Below, one piece after another: positions 20,601 through 28,619 of a stretch of 64,000 nt of DNA (the first letter of the stretch is position 1; every line of letters starts with the position of its first letter). Position numbers and translations under genes: made by a program. The notes beneath the pieces were generated by a model. The model was given only the letters and a program-made list of their open reading frames with translations. It was not told the DNA's origin and did not search any database. Source of the DNA: Tubulanus polymorphus. Lineage: Eukaryota; Nemertea; Palaeonemertea; Tubulaniformes; Tubulanidae. The stretch lies in the NCBI RefSeq assembly GCF_964204645.1, contig NC_134036.1, positions 9,224,704 to 9,288,703 of the forward strand, written 5' to 3'.

Positions 20601-23600
20601 AAATCCTTATTTCTTGTTTTTGGTTCGACTCCATTTCCATAGTCATTCAAAAGCATGCTTACAGCGAGCTCGGCCATGTTTCAATCTTCCATCCTCGAGC
20701 GAACATCCAGGTCTACCAACTTCCTTAGTGAACACCTCAATATAATGAACCCTCCCTATAATGAACATCATTTGCCCGGTCCCAAAATGTTACTAAAATA
20801 CATAGATCAGTACCTCCCTAATAGTGTGCACCTCCCAATAGCGAACAGTGAACACTGTTTCAGGTACATGAGGTTCATTTTACTTCCCTATAGTGAATGA
20901 ACAGTGGTTATGTGCCAACGCGGCTAGTTAGTCTTGGCCTATTCAGCTCACTTACTCTGTTCAGGTTTATTGATATTTGTTACATTTGCAGCTGTCCCCG
21001 ATCCAGCAATAGCAAGAGCCGGAGGAGCACCAGCTGTAGCAATAGCTTCCGCATCAGCAGCAGCAGCAAAAGCCACCACTTCAGGAGCAGAAGCTGAAGA
21101 CGACTTGTACGAAACGGTCGAGTTGTCCGGCGTCTCCGTTCAAGACCTTCTCAAGCACACGCAGCATAAACTGGACGACAACATGAAGATTCTTAAAAAC
21201 GAATTCGAGGTAGAGCGACCAGATCCTCCGCTTTAATCCGACGTTGCGTAAATAACCATTCACAATCGGCGTTATTTCGTATTTCTATTTCTCAATTCTT
21301 CGATAGAGCGTTCCGAAATTGAAAGAAGGCGCCAGCGAGGTGGCATCCAACAAAGAGAATATGAAGAAGAACAGATACCATAACATCGTGACCTGTAAGT
21401 GTGCTCTTGGGAGTTTTGCTTCATTAATTTAATTCTAGACTTTTGCATTCATTTCGTTGCTTTTTTCCAATTCCTCCTAACTCTCGCGTGGGGTTCTCTT
21501 CCTTTTTCTCGGAAAATCCTTATTTCTTGTTTTTGGTTCGACTCCATTTCCATAGCCATTCAAAAGCATGCTTACAGCAAGCTCGGCCCTGTTTCATTCT
21601 TCCCTCCTCGAGCGCACATCCAGGTCTGTCTACCAACTTCCTTAGTGAACACCTCCCTATAATGAACACCATTTGCCCGGTCCCAAAATGTTACTATCTA
21701 AGATACATAGATCAGTACCTCCCTAATCGTGTGCACCTCTCAATAGCGAACAGTGAACAATGTGTCAGGTACAGAAGGTTCATTTTACTTCCCTTTAGTG
21801 AACAGTGGTTATGTGCCAACGCGGCTAGTTTGTCTTGGCCTATTCAGCTCACTTATTCTGTTCAGGTTTTATTGATATTTGAAACATTTGCAGCTGCCCC
21901 CGTAGCAGCAGTAACGAGAGCCACAGGAGCACCAGCTGTAGCAATAGCTTCCACATCAGTGGCAGCAGCAACAGCGACGGCAGCAGCAGCAAGAGCCACC
22001 ACTTCAGGAGCAGAAGCTGAAGACGACTTGTACGAAACGGTCGTGTGGTCCGGCGTCTCTGTTCACGACCTTCTCAAGCATACGCTGCATAAACTGGACG
22101 ATAACATGAAGATTCTTAAAAACGAATTCGAGGTAGAGCGACCAGATCCTACGCTTTAATCCGACGTTACGTAAATTATCATTCACAATCGGCGTATATC
22201 GTATCCCTTATTCTCAATTCTTCGATAGAGCGTTCCGAAATTGAAAGAAGGCGCCAGCGAGGTGGCATCCAACAAAGAGAATATGATGAAGAACAGATAC
22301 CGTAACATCGTGCCCTGTAAGTGTGCTCTTCGGAGTTTTGCTTCTTCAATTCTAATCTAGAATTTTGCATTAATTTCGTTGCTTTTTTCCCAATTCTTCC
22401 TAACTCCCGCGTTAGGTTCTCTTCCTTTTTCTGACCTTACGGCTCCTTTGGCTGTGCGAAACAGTATTTTTCTGAGGCTTACTTTGACATTTCGAACTTA
22501 ATCGCGGCATAGAATTACAGCGTTGTACTAAATGTTGTTATCATTGTCAATGCTTACTACGTTGATCTCATTTTTACCGCGCTCAGCCCTCCTCGCCCTG
22601 ATTATCGTACTTTGTCGTTTCGACCATCTTTGTCTTTCATCTTCCAGATGATGCCTCTCGAGTCGTGCTGGAAGTGGAGCCGGGCGCTGATCCTTATAGC
22701 GACTATGTCAACGCCAACTACATACAGGTAATAATGAGGTTAGGGGGTGCGATGAGGCATAGGGACAGATATTATAGGGGGTTACCCAATAATTACAAGC
22801 GAATGTATTCAATACAAACACGTATTCGTTGTTGAACTTGCAGGGCTTTGTACAGGGAGAAGGACACATCGCTTGTCAAGGTATTTATTTGCGTTCTTCG
22901 TCGTTTTAGTAAAGCAATGGCGATCAGCTTTGTCTTGTTTTCAAAATGTAAAGACTTTTGAACCTTGCAGTTATTTTTAATAGTTTTTTCTATTGAAAAT
23001 CTTCAATAAATGTGCGGAGTATATACGACCGATTGCCGGTGCAAGTGAATCTTGCTGGTATCAATGTACAGCCTGAACCTCGCAAACATCGGACATAAAC
23101 GTTTTAATAACAAACTTCACGAGAAAAAAACGTGATCGTACTCGATAAACGAGTGTTCAGGATTTCACCTGAAATATATCGATCGAAATTGAATGATAAA
23201 CACCGGATATTAGACACGATGCCCGAACGCGACGGACGGTCCGGGTCGTGGACTGATACTGTCATTATACGTTTTCAGCACCGTTGGAGTCGACTATCGA
23301 AGACCACTGGCGGATGGTGTGGCAGCTGAAATGTCCGTGTATCGTTATACTAACCGAACTCACCGAGGCCAACAAAGGAGGAAAGGTAGTTAACACGTAT
23401 ATTGCGGCGGATAATTTCTTCGATCGTGGTTTGTTCAGAAATGATGCGTTAATACTGGGTCCAAATGATAGCTACCTATTATATTCATTTATTAATGCAT
23501 TTCTCATATTTAGGCTCATAAAGCGAGCTGAAATGTGACCCTATCGCCCTCTCTGGTCAAATCTATGAAATTTCCCCCGTTAAAAACGCCTTTCACCCTG

Positions 23601-26600
23601 GGAATGAAGGATCTCCGGAACATAAAATTCGTGGGAAACAATAGGGTGCTATTCGATTTCAGGTAAAATGTACGCCGTACTGGCCGACGGAAGCGCCGAG
23701 AACGTACGGGAATTTGACCGTGTCGATTCGCAAGGAAACGAAAATATACAGCGATCCGGTGGTTTACTGTCACTACCTGACGATATCGAAGGTATATAGA
23801 TCTTTCGTGTTCTCTCAAATCTAAAAATCCTATACTTACCGCAAAGAAGGATCGTCCGCTCTGTTCGCGAAATTTTTTAGTCAAAATCACTCGGTTTCTT
23901 TTAAATAATAATTCGATCGTAAATGAAAAATATACCAATTGTTGAGTAGAAAAAAATTCGTCTATGTAAATATTCATGGTCCTGCGATGATTTATGGATT
24001 CAAGAGTCTAAAAATCAAGTTTAAAGTTGATCGAAGATTATAAACTTTCAGACAATGTAAGACTGCGTGCTTCTCTAGTGGGATGGTTCGTGTTGCAGTT
24101 GCCCAGTTCTAAAGATTCTAGTTTTTTCCTCATTATATAACCCGTTCCATTCCAGCCAAAGTGCGATAGCCACGATCTGGTAATATTCCAATACAAGGGT
24201 TGGCCCGATCACGGGGTGCCGTTCCCCGCTTCGGAGGTCGTCATTTTGCAGCAGTTCATCAAGGAACGCATGGCTGGCATCCCCGGACCGGTAGTCGTCC
24301 ACTGCAGGTAAATTTTCAAGCAATCCGCGCAACACTTATGTGATATCGGTTTCACTTTTAACGTTTAAAATTGAATATGAACTACAAACAACAGACATTA
24401 GACATTTTATCAGCACACTTTCAACAACTGATCGTCCACACTTCACATGTGTTCACCGCTTCACCTGAGACATTTTTAATTGAAAAATGAACTACAAACA
24501 ACATACATTAGATATTTAATCAGCACACTTCAAAATTAAAAAACGATCATCCACGTTTCACACGTATGATCAGAATTTGACATGAAATATTGAAAATGAT
24601 CACCACAGACATTAGGCATTTTATCAACGCATAAAGTGACATGTCGTTTTCTCTTTATTCCAAGCTCCGGATGTGGATGGACAGGCAGCTACTTGGCGGC
24701 CGAGTATTTGATGAACGAAATCGCTCGCTGCGGCAAAGCGAGCATTTTCTCCATATACAAACAGATGCGGGATAGCAGGCCGGAGATGATCCAAAATCTG
24801 GTAAGGAAAAAATCGGGGATTACTCAGGGAGTTTTACAAGTTTGACCAAACACCTGGTAATTCGAATAGTGATACTGACCACGTGTTTCTTTATCAATAC
24901 GTCATTCAATCAAAGATGAATGGATTGTAACATTTTAAACCGAGTAATTTCTCTGATTCACTCACGGGGAATTTTATGTAATCACATGGCAGGGAAAAAA
25001 CCTAGGGCCCGGTTTTAGAGACTGGTGTTATATTTAACCCGAGGGGTTAACTCAATTGAAAGTGAAATAAGTTAGCCCCCGGGTTAAAGTTAGTACCAGT
25101 CTTTAAAACCGGCCCCAGGGGATTTGGGAACGGGTGGAAAGTGGCCAGCCTAATCTGCCGGTACTGACTCGTGGTTTCTTTCTTCTCGATTACAGAAACA
25201 GTACCTGCTCGTGCACCAGATTTTACTGGAGGAACTTGTGTTGGGCGTATCGCGGCATCCGGTCGCCGGATTCGAACAGTCGTACCGCAGACTGCTCGAT
25301 TCGACCGATATCGTCTCGTCGCGTTCGTTGGCGATCTACGACAAAATCGAGGAGCAATTCTTGGTACGTATACACAAAAAAACGAACACCGGGCTTTGTG
25401 AATACGTGTATCTTATCAGCGCATTTTCAAAAACTGATCGTCCTCACTTCACATGTGTTCAGTGCTTCATATGAGAGACATTTTCAATTGAAAATGAATT
25501 ACAAAAAAACCAGACATTAGACATTTTTTTATCCGCACACTTTCAAAAACTGATAGTCCACACATTCTGTTCAATGTTTCACCCGAGACATTTCGAATTT
25601 AAAATGAACTATAAACACCAGACATTACACACTTCATCACACTTTCGAAAAAGTGATTGTCCACACTTCAAGTGTGTTCAGTGCTTCACCTGAGATATGT
25701 TCAAAAGAAAATGAACTACAAACACTAGATATTAGATATTTTATCTGCACAGTTTCAAAAAACTGATTGTCTACAGTCCGCATAAGTGAATGCCTGTCAA
25801 ATAGGGCTCGATTGAGGCGTTCCTTAAAGCTGCGAACTACATATTTGAATATAACCGAAAATTTGTTTGAATTCGAGAGACTGATCTTCACGTTGTTGTT
25901 TTACAGGTTTACAAGGCGTCGACAGTCGTGCAAAGTAACGAATCGGTCGCGTACGCCAAGTCGGCGAATATAGCCACCAAATCGCGACACCCCGATATCA
26001 TACCCGAAAAGCAACATTTAGTTCCGTTACCGTCGATGGACAAATTTGCGGCCGACCCGGTGAAAAACCCGACCTTCGTCAACGCGACCTTTATACACGT
26101 GAGGAGAAACATTCATTGTATATATACAAACAGGTGTCTCGACAAAAAGGTTCTCGGTGAACCTACTCTCCTCACAGCTGTAGCGGAAGAGCAGCGAGTA
26201 GAACAGACGCAATAGATTATCTGTGAACCCCCTCTCATCACAGCTGTAGCGGGAGAGCAGCGAGTAGAACAGAAGCAATAGGTTATCCGTGAACCCTCTC
26301 TCCTGACAGCTGTAGCGGGAGAGCAGCGAGTAGACCAGATGCAATAGGTTATCGGTGAACCCCCTCTCCTCACAGCTATAGCGGGAAAGCAGCGAGTTGA
26401 ATACATTTTTCTCGGTAATAGACTCGCGTTGATAAAATCATTTTCTTACAGACTTCAACTCGAGACAACATGTTTATCGCCACTCAGACGCCGCTGCCGT
26501 CAACCGTCAACGAATTCTGGTGCACGGTTTTCGATCACGGATGCGAGATACTCGTCATGATGCACCAAGAGGATCAAAATGACCGGGTTAGTACGCACGA

Positions 26601-28184
26601 GACAAATGACAGTTGTTCAAAGGGTGGTTAACGATAACCGGCCGATAAGTACCGTAGAAACAACGGAATTCTAATTGTCACCATTTCAACTATCCACTCG
26701 TTGAACTCTAAACAACTTTTGAGCATTTGTAATAATATATTATATGTTTATATACAGACTTACTGCGACTACTGGCCGAGCGACGCACCGACGACTTACG
26801 GATTGTTCACCGTCACGCCACGAGGAGGCGCGATCGTTGTCCCCAACTCCACAGTTGTCAGCCGGGAATTCGAGGTCGAAAAGAAAGGCGGCGTAAGTTC
26901 ATTTTCTCCATCGGCGGTGTTTTGAGCTAATTATCTTCAATGACAGCAAGCGTTTGCCCTCAGAGAAAAGTACTCAAATGTTGCTAAGGGTGTTCAATGA
27001 TACCCAGGGGCATATTTAATGGTATCCTTGCATTGTAAGATGGCTTAATGGACTCTTCTTTTTCAAGCTGGAAGTGTGCGCATTGTTCTTGTAGGCGGCG
27101 AGATACGTTTGCCAATTCCAGTTCACGGAATGGGACGCCAATCAACTGCTTCCGAGTAAAGAGACGTTGTTTTCGCTCGTCGACATCGTCACCAACGAAC
27201 GCAAAACGAGCCCGATTCTAGTACATTGCATGTAAGTATAACTTAATGAATCGTTGAAGTTATCGAGAGTGAGAAGATCGTCATTAGTAACTAATCATAA
27301 TTTTACTGATTTGTTAAATTCGATTAGAATGGGGTCTAGGCCGTTTACAGTAACAAATCGTGATTTTGTTTTCGTGGTTTGATAGGGATGGCGCGACGCG
27401 GACTGGTTTGTTTTGCGGAGCCTACGATTTATTGAGCAGAGCGGCGTCTGACGATACTATCGACATCTACAACGAACTGCAGTACATGAGGAGAACACGC
27501 GCTCAATTCATCCCCAACTGCGTGAGTATCTGTGATACTTTTGATTGGAGAGAATCTCATACCACAGTACACTGTCGTGACGCTTTCTCGATCGTTAATT
27601 TGAAACAGCAGCCAGACTTGGAAAGCGGCCTCTTTGTCATATTAGGAGACACCGTCCTTATTGGTAAAATACTGATCACCTCAGGGCGGCCACTTACCAG
27701 GATATCACGGAGAAATCAGGGAAATATCTTTTCTTTACAAAAGTCAGGGGATTTCGTAAAAAAGCTTAAGATCAGGCAAATGTCGGTTAGATTTGTTGTG
27801 ATTGTTAGATCGCGCGTAAAATCAAACAGTTTCCGTCTATGTCCGCATATTTGACTGCGTTAATTGATCGGATTCTTAGCAGATTAAGTCCGGGAAAATG
27901 ACGTGCATGTCAGGGAAAAGTCAGAAAAATAGCAAGTGAAATAAAATCAAAACACCCCGCTTCTACCTACGCGGTAGGAAACGCCATCCAGACGGGAAAG
28001 TTGTCTCCTAAACGCTTAAGGTGACGCACCATCCAGTTTGGCGAAATTGTTCCCAGCTCCCTGCGTATTGAGAGTCTTAAGTACTACGTACTTTTATATT
28101 TTGTTTCAGGCTCAATTTCGAATTCTGCACGAAATTCTCGTCTTGTACTTCCGCGATTTCGACATGTACGCCAACTTCAGATAG
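9273..28184 (+). CDS. Receptor-type protein tyrosine phosphatase, 3' part (gene span)
   Basis: Traced exons join without a frame break from 9273 to the TAG at 28182-28184. With one copy of the duplicated exon pair the total is 4035 nt (1344 aa plus stop). Order: half an FN3 domain, then further FN3 domains, a membrane-proximal domain with RKKR (possible furin-type cleavage), one membrane helix, a cytoplasmic linker, phosphatase domain D1 and phosphatase domain D2. RPTPs sense contact or ligands outside and act on phosphotyrosine inside. Two features argue against ordinary activity: D1 has HCSSGCGWTG (Trp for the invariant Arg) and D2 has WDANQLL where WPD should be. The 5' exons are not in the window; a Polinton lies 518 nt upstream of the first visible exon. 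The FN3-plus-two-PTP layout does not let me name an orthologue. Confidence 0.93.
9640..9905 (+). repeat. Intronic ~108-bp repeat family, about 2.5 copies
   Basis: Units share ACATTAGATATTTTATCAGC, CTTTCAAAAACTGATCGTCC, ACTTCACAYGTGTTCAGTGC and AATTGAAAATGAACTAC. The same family recurs at 19795-20110, 24370-24635, 25405-25775 and, inverted, at 29690-29960. Confidence 0.85.
10192..10506 (+). CDS. RPTP exon 2: complete FN3 domain
   Basis: Acceptor TTTATAG|TT, donor GCTG|GTAGGT, phase 1 to phase 1, the usual arrangement for FN3-coding exons. Codes PGPVRDLETTVKSD, LTVNWSPPTTLNGEISKYKV and ITGLIPFSEYEITV. Confidence 0.93.
10795..11085. repeat. 39-bp minisatellite in RPTP intron
   Basis: Units of the type GAACTGGATCTAGAGTCAAA followed by TTAAATCTACGCAACTGCG, diverging toward the left. 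Because 39 is a multiple of three, an artificial repeat reading frame exists here; it is not a gene. Confidence 0.88.
11199..11495 (+). CDS. RPTP exon 3: complete FN3 domain
   Basis: Acceptor GTTACAG|CT, donor TCAG|GTAAG, phase 1 to 1. Codes APVGTPAKATVSTEHMTT, GFNYEVRKTSDHTIVDS and ITGLTPYTDYYLKYKWGNS. The usual core Trp of strand B is replaced by a TVRFPRF segment. Confidence 0.92.
11612..11643. repeat. (AAT)n microsatellite
   Basis: Uninterrupted ATA/AAT triplets in an RPTP intron. Confidence 0.95.
12400..12535 (-). mobile_element. tRNA-like SINE fragment
   Basis: On the minus strand GTGTAGGCGAGTGGTCAGAG is followed by GCGTTCGACTGTGG and, after about 10 nt, GTCTCAAACCCCGAAC. These resemble a tRNA A-box and B-box at the usual spacing. 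The flanking GGCAATGAGGATAAGTGTC segment is typical of dispersed marine-invertebrate repeats. It is degenerate. Confidence 0.4.
12597..12633. repeat. 13-bp tandem repeat, three copies
   Basis: ATTTAGTCAATGT repeated. Confidence 0.85.
12750..12910. repeat. ~47-bp tandem repeat, about 3-4 diverged copies
   Basis: Each unit begins GATACTGGGAATCTAGAAAC or a close variant; a further copy lies at about 13700. Confidence 0.75.
14157..14398 (+). CDS. RPTP exon 4: N-terminal part of an FN3 domain
   Basis: Acceptor CGATAG|TT, donor TGCCGG|GTAAG, phase 1 to 0. Codes VPQVAKPIAQSASTDSLIFA, WQPKQPPFAKITGYHV and LKNLRASSWYWCR. Completed by exon 5. Confidence 0.88.
14445..14690. repeat. Inverted pair of a short interspersed repeat
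   Basis: CATCCTCCC...GGTACGAAACCCTGCCACAC at about 14450-14522 is repeated inverted at about 14615-14690 (GTGTGGCAGGGTTTTGTACC...GGGAGGATG). The first copy includes a B-box-like GGTTCAAATCC on the minus strand. Confidence 0.55.
15240..15309 (+). CDS. RPTP exon 5: C-terminal end of the FN3 domain
   Basis: Acceptor TTTGAG|GTG, donor GGCA|GTAAGT, phase 0 to 1. Codes VAANGKKGWSGYSRMVYFYT, the F-G strands continuing YWCR of exon 4. The acceptor has a weak pyrimidine tract. Confidence 0.78.
16330..16436 (+). CDS. RPTP exon 6: N-terminal part of an FN3 domain
   Basis: Acceptor GTTTCAG|AA, donor TATAAG|GTATGG, phase 1 to 0. Codes PGPPDAVNASDITESGAELT and WKPPKSPNGKISGYK. GC-rich relative to the introns, with no stop. 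Confidence 0.9.
17280..17325. repeat. (TTTA)n microsatellite
   Basis: Repeated ATTT/TTTA tetramers with one interruption. Confidence 0.85.
17799..17994 (+). CDS. RPTP exon 7: C-terminal part of the FN3 domain
   Basis: Acceptor AAAACAG|TTG, donor TCAG|GTAGGC, phase 0 to 1. Codes ELTKLESFTQYACNVTAKTG and YGNSAQWKFWTS, finishing the domain begun in exon 6. Confidence 0.9.
18313..18403 (+). CDS. RPTP exon 8: start of the membrane-proximal domain
   Basis: Acceptor CTGTAG|GT, donor GTCAG|GTAACG, phase 1 to 2. Codes QLDISPPEVVRVTNSTIDIK and LTPVTKGNV, an FN3-like beginning. Confidence 0.85.
18571..18765. repeat. 56-bp tandem repeat, about 3.5 copies
   Basis: Unit starts GATGTTACTAAGGGTCTTAC and ends TTTGAACAGAAATATGAAA. 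A related inverted segment lies at about 40715-40770. Confidence 0.9.
18784..19054 (+). CDS. RPTP exon 9: membrane-proximal domain with RKKR site
   Basis: Acceptor TTTCAG|C, donor GACGGG|GTACGC, phase 2 to 0. Codes AYHFVVEKQDVPIGGRKKRA, then a Tyr/Arg-rich stretch, LKAYLAAVVVELS, FTIGDGKNYSGFYNAPLQ and TPYVVILGVE. The GDGxxYxGFxNAPL pattern and length fit the membrane-proximal domain of LAR/R2-type RPTPs. GGRKKR|A is a plausible proprotein convertase site, which in relatives yields two non-covalently linked subunits. Confidence 0.92.
19489..19631 (+). CDS. RPTP exon 10: transmembrane helix
   Basis: Acceptor TTTAGCAG|AAT, donor GTGAG|GTAACG, phase 0 to 2. After a polar stretch (MQGEPIYPRDDQSS) comes an unbroken hydrophobic run (VVLLVVVAAAVLLVVLCAVA) ending before the Arg-Lys-Arg cluster of exon 11, as for a type I membrane protein. 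Confidence 0.95.
19795..20110 (+). repeat. Intronic ~108-bp repeat family, about three copies
   Basis: Same family as 9640-9905, with TTTATCAGCTCACTTTCAAA and ACTTCACATGTGTTCAGTGC. Confidence 0.85.
20322..20443 (+). CDS. RPTP exon 11: cytoplasmic juxtamembrane segment
   Basis: Acceptor TCGCAG|G, donor ATAA|GTGAGC, phase 2 to 1. Codes NKRRVVCLTKRSNETTGESA, then a Gln/Gly/Pro-rich linker. The basic stop-transfer cluster follows the helix directly. Confidence 0.88.
20992..21209 (+). CDS. RPTP exon 12a: juxtamembrane/D1 lead-in, copy 1
   Basis: Acceptor TTTGCAG|CT, donor TTCGAG|GTAGAG, phase 1 to 0. An Ala-rich low-complexity stretch precedes the acidic EAEDDLYETVELSGVSVQDL and the helix LKHTQHKLDDNMKILKNEFE that opens D1. 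Copy 2 is at 21894. Confidence 0.9.
21307..21394 (+). CDS. RPTP exon 13a: start of D1, copy 1
   Basis: Acceptor CGATAG|AGC, donor ACCT|GTAAGT, phase 0 to 1. Codes VPKLKEGASEVASNKENMKK, NRYHNIVT, the phosphotyrosine-recognition loop region. Differs from copy 2 by Lys/Met, His/Arg and Thr/Pro. Confidence 0.9.
21894..22132 (+). CDS. RPTP exon 12b: juxtamembrane/D1 lead-in, copy 2
   Basis: Acceptor TTTGCAG|CT, donor TTCGAG|GTAGAG, phase 1 to 0. It is 21 nt (seven Ala/Thr-rich codons) longer than copy 1 and has VVWSGVSVHDLL where copy 1 has VELSGVSVQDLL. Confidence 0.9.
22229..22316 (+). CDS. RPTP exon 13b: start of D1, copy 2
   Basis: Acceptor CGATAG|AGC, donor CCCT|GTAAGT, phase 0 to 1. Ends NRYRNIVP, completed by exon 14 to the family-typical NIVPYD. 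Either this or copy 1 can splice in frame to exon 14. Confidence 0.9.
22648..22727 (+). CDS. RPTP exon 14: D1
   Basis: Acceptor TTCCAG|AT, donor ATACAG|GTAATA, phase 1 to 0. Codes DASRVVLEVEPGADPYSDYV and NANYIQ, the conserved D1 core. Confidence 0.95.
22844..22880 (+). CDS. RPTP exon 15: D1 micro-exon
   Basis: Acceptor TTGCAG|GGC, donor CAAG|GTATTT, 37 nt, phase 0 to 1. Codes GFVQGEGHIACQ, the family segment before QGP; Cys replaces the usual Thr. Confidence 0.88.
23279..23385 (+). CDS. RPTP exon 16: D1
   Basis: Acceptor TTTCAG|CA, donor GGAAAG|GTAGTT, phase 1 to 0. Codes PLESTIEDHWRMVWQLKCPC and IVILTELTEANKGGK. Confidence 0.95.
23663..23791 (+). CDS. RPTP exon 17: D1
   Basis: Acceptor ATTTCAG|GTA, donor TCGAAG|GTATAT, 43 codons. 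Codes VKCTPYWPTEAPRTYGNLTV; the central strands of D1 with the usual YWP. Confidence 0.92.
24156..24307 (+). CDS. RPTP exon 18: D1 WPD loop and catalytic Cys
   Basis: Acceptor TTCCAG|CCA, donor TGCAG|GTAAAT, phase 0 to 2. Codes YKGWPDHGVPFPASEVV, an intact WPD loop with the general acid Asp, and GPVVVHC, ending at the nucleophilic Cys. Confidence 0.95.
24370..24635 (+). repeat. Intronic ~108-bp repeat family
   Basis: About 2.5 copies with ACATTAGACATTTTATCAGC and CGTCCACACTTCACATGTGT. Confidence 0.85.
24665..24800 (+). CDS. RPTP exon 19: D1 P-loop with Arg-to-Trp change
   Basis: Acceptor TTCCAAG|C, donor AATCTG|GTAAGG, phase 2 to 0. With exon 18 the P-loop reads HCSSGCGWTGSYLAAEY, where active PTPs have HCxxGxGRT/S. 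The codon is TGG, one transition from CGG. The Gln residues of the Q-loop (MIQNLKQY with exon 20) are kept. A read error, polymorphism or real loss are all possible. Confidence 0.93.
25196..25363 (+). CDS. RPTP exon 20: end of D1 and D1-D2 linker
   Basis: Acceptor ATTACAG|AAA, donor TTCTTG|GTACGT, 56 codons. Codes KQYLLVHQILLEELVLGVSR, the last D1 helix, then the linker. Confidence 0.92.
25405..25775 (+). repeat. Intronic ~108-bp repeat family, about 3.5 copies
   Basis: Best-preserved array of the family, including CTTCACCTGAGATATGTTCA and CTACAAACACTAGATATTAG variants. Confidence 0.88.
25907..26098 (+). CDS. RPTP exon 21: start of D2
   Basis: Acceptor TTACAG|GTT, donor ATACAC|GTGAGG, 64 codons. 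Codes SANIATKSRHPDIIPEKQHL and NPTFVNATFIH. The recognition-loop Tyr of KNRY is His here, as often in D2 domains that do not catalyse. Confidence 0.92.
26140..26415. repeat. 66-bp tandem repeat, four copies
   Basis: Unit holds GTGAACCCCCTCTCMTCACA, GCTGTAGCGGGAGAGCAGCG and AGTAGAACAGAMGCAATAGG. It begins about 50 nt after the exon 21 donor. The length being about a multiple of three creates artefactual frames on the minus strand. Confidence 0.92.
26452..26586 (+). CDS. RPTP exon 22: D2
   Basis: Acceptor CTTACAG|ACT, donor GACCGG|GTTAGT, 45 codons. Codes MFIATQTPLPSTVNEFWCTV. Confidence 0.93.
26758..26892 (+). CDS. RPTP exon 23: D2
   Basis: Acceptor TATACAG|ACT, donor GGCGGC|GTAAGT, 45 codons. 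Codes TYCDYWPSDAPTTYGLFTVT, the D2 YWP segment. Confidence 0.93.
27095..27231 (+). CDS. RPTP exon 24: D2 degenerate WPD loop and Cys
   Basis: Acceptor CTTGTAG|GCG, donor TGCAT|GTAAGT, phase 0 to 2. Codes CQFQFTEWDANQLLPSKETL, where WPDHG should be, and SPILVHC. The general acid Asp is displaced, typical of inactive D2 domains. Confidence 0.93.
27386..27521 (+). CDS. RPTP exon 25: D2 P-loop
   Basis: Acceptor TTGATAG|G, donor AACTGC|GTGAGT, phase 2 to 0. With exon 24 the P-loop reads HCMDGATRTGLFCGAY: Cys and Arg are both present. Ends in ELQYMRRTRAQFIPNC. Confidence 0.93.
28110..28184 (+). CDS. RPTP exon 26: C-terminus
   Basis: Acceptor GTTTCAG|GCT. Codes AQFRILHEILVLYFRDFDMY then ANFR and TAG at 28182-28184, the last D2 helix. 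I see no clear polyadenylation hexamer in the next 600 nt. Confidence 0.92.
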   Translation, partial: AQFRILHEILVLYFRDFDMYANFR

Positions 28185-28619
28185 AGGCGCGGTTGTGAAA
28201 TGGATAACGCTTCTTCACGTTGACTGGACTTCGTGTTTTTTTGCGCACGAAACCGAAGCGTTTGCAGCAGGCGGGGACGTACTTATAAAGGAACGGTTTA
28301 TTATAGGTTACATATAAATCCAGATTTCGTATCACGGTAAAGCATTTTCGATTTCTTTTCTTCTGTTAACTGAAACGGTTTGTCTTGTATCGATTGAAAT
28401 GATTGAAGCGTATTTTATCAATTGAAAATTTCTGTTTGATTGAATCGCATTTTGTAAATTTAAAGGTATTTTGGTGATCTTTTGTTAAAAACGTATTTTG
28501 TTAATGTTGACGATTTTCTGGCTTTAATCGTTGAAACATTTTTTGTACGATTTGTCAATCATCCATGAGAATGTTTCGGGGGTTAATCATTACGATTTTT
28601 TTGTGACTGAATCGGAATC

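Larger units (their letters stand above)
20597..22330 (+). repeat. Tandem duplication containing two RPTP exons, two copies
   Basis: A ~0.9-kb unit is repeated. The intron landmark CGGAAAATCCTTATTTCTTG is at 20597 and 21510, the first exon starts at 20992 and 21894, and the second exon starts at 21307 and 22229. Introns and exons are both highly similar between copies, so the duplication is fairly recent. Confidence 0.93.

Noticed and set aside
21443-22159. A 238-codon frame running through intron into exon 12b
   Set aside because: The upstream part is the duplicated intron; the acceptor TTTGCAG at 21893 and phase with exon 11 define the real exon.
26027-26406. Two minus-strand frames of about 100 codons with repeated LLSRYSC or RCSPAT motifs
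   Set aside because: They come from a ~66-bp tandem repeat next to an RPTP exon, and one overlaps real exon sequence antisense.
27360-27854. A 164-codon frame overlapping the D2 P-loop exon
   Set aside because: Only 27386-27521 is exon; the GTGAGT donor at 27522 ends it and the rest is intron read-through.
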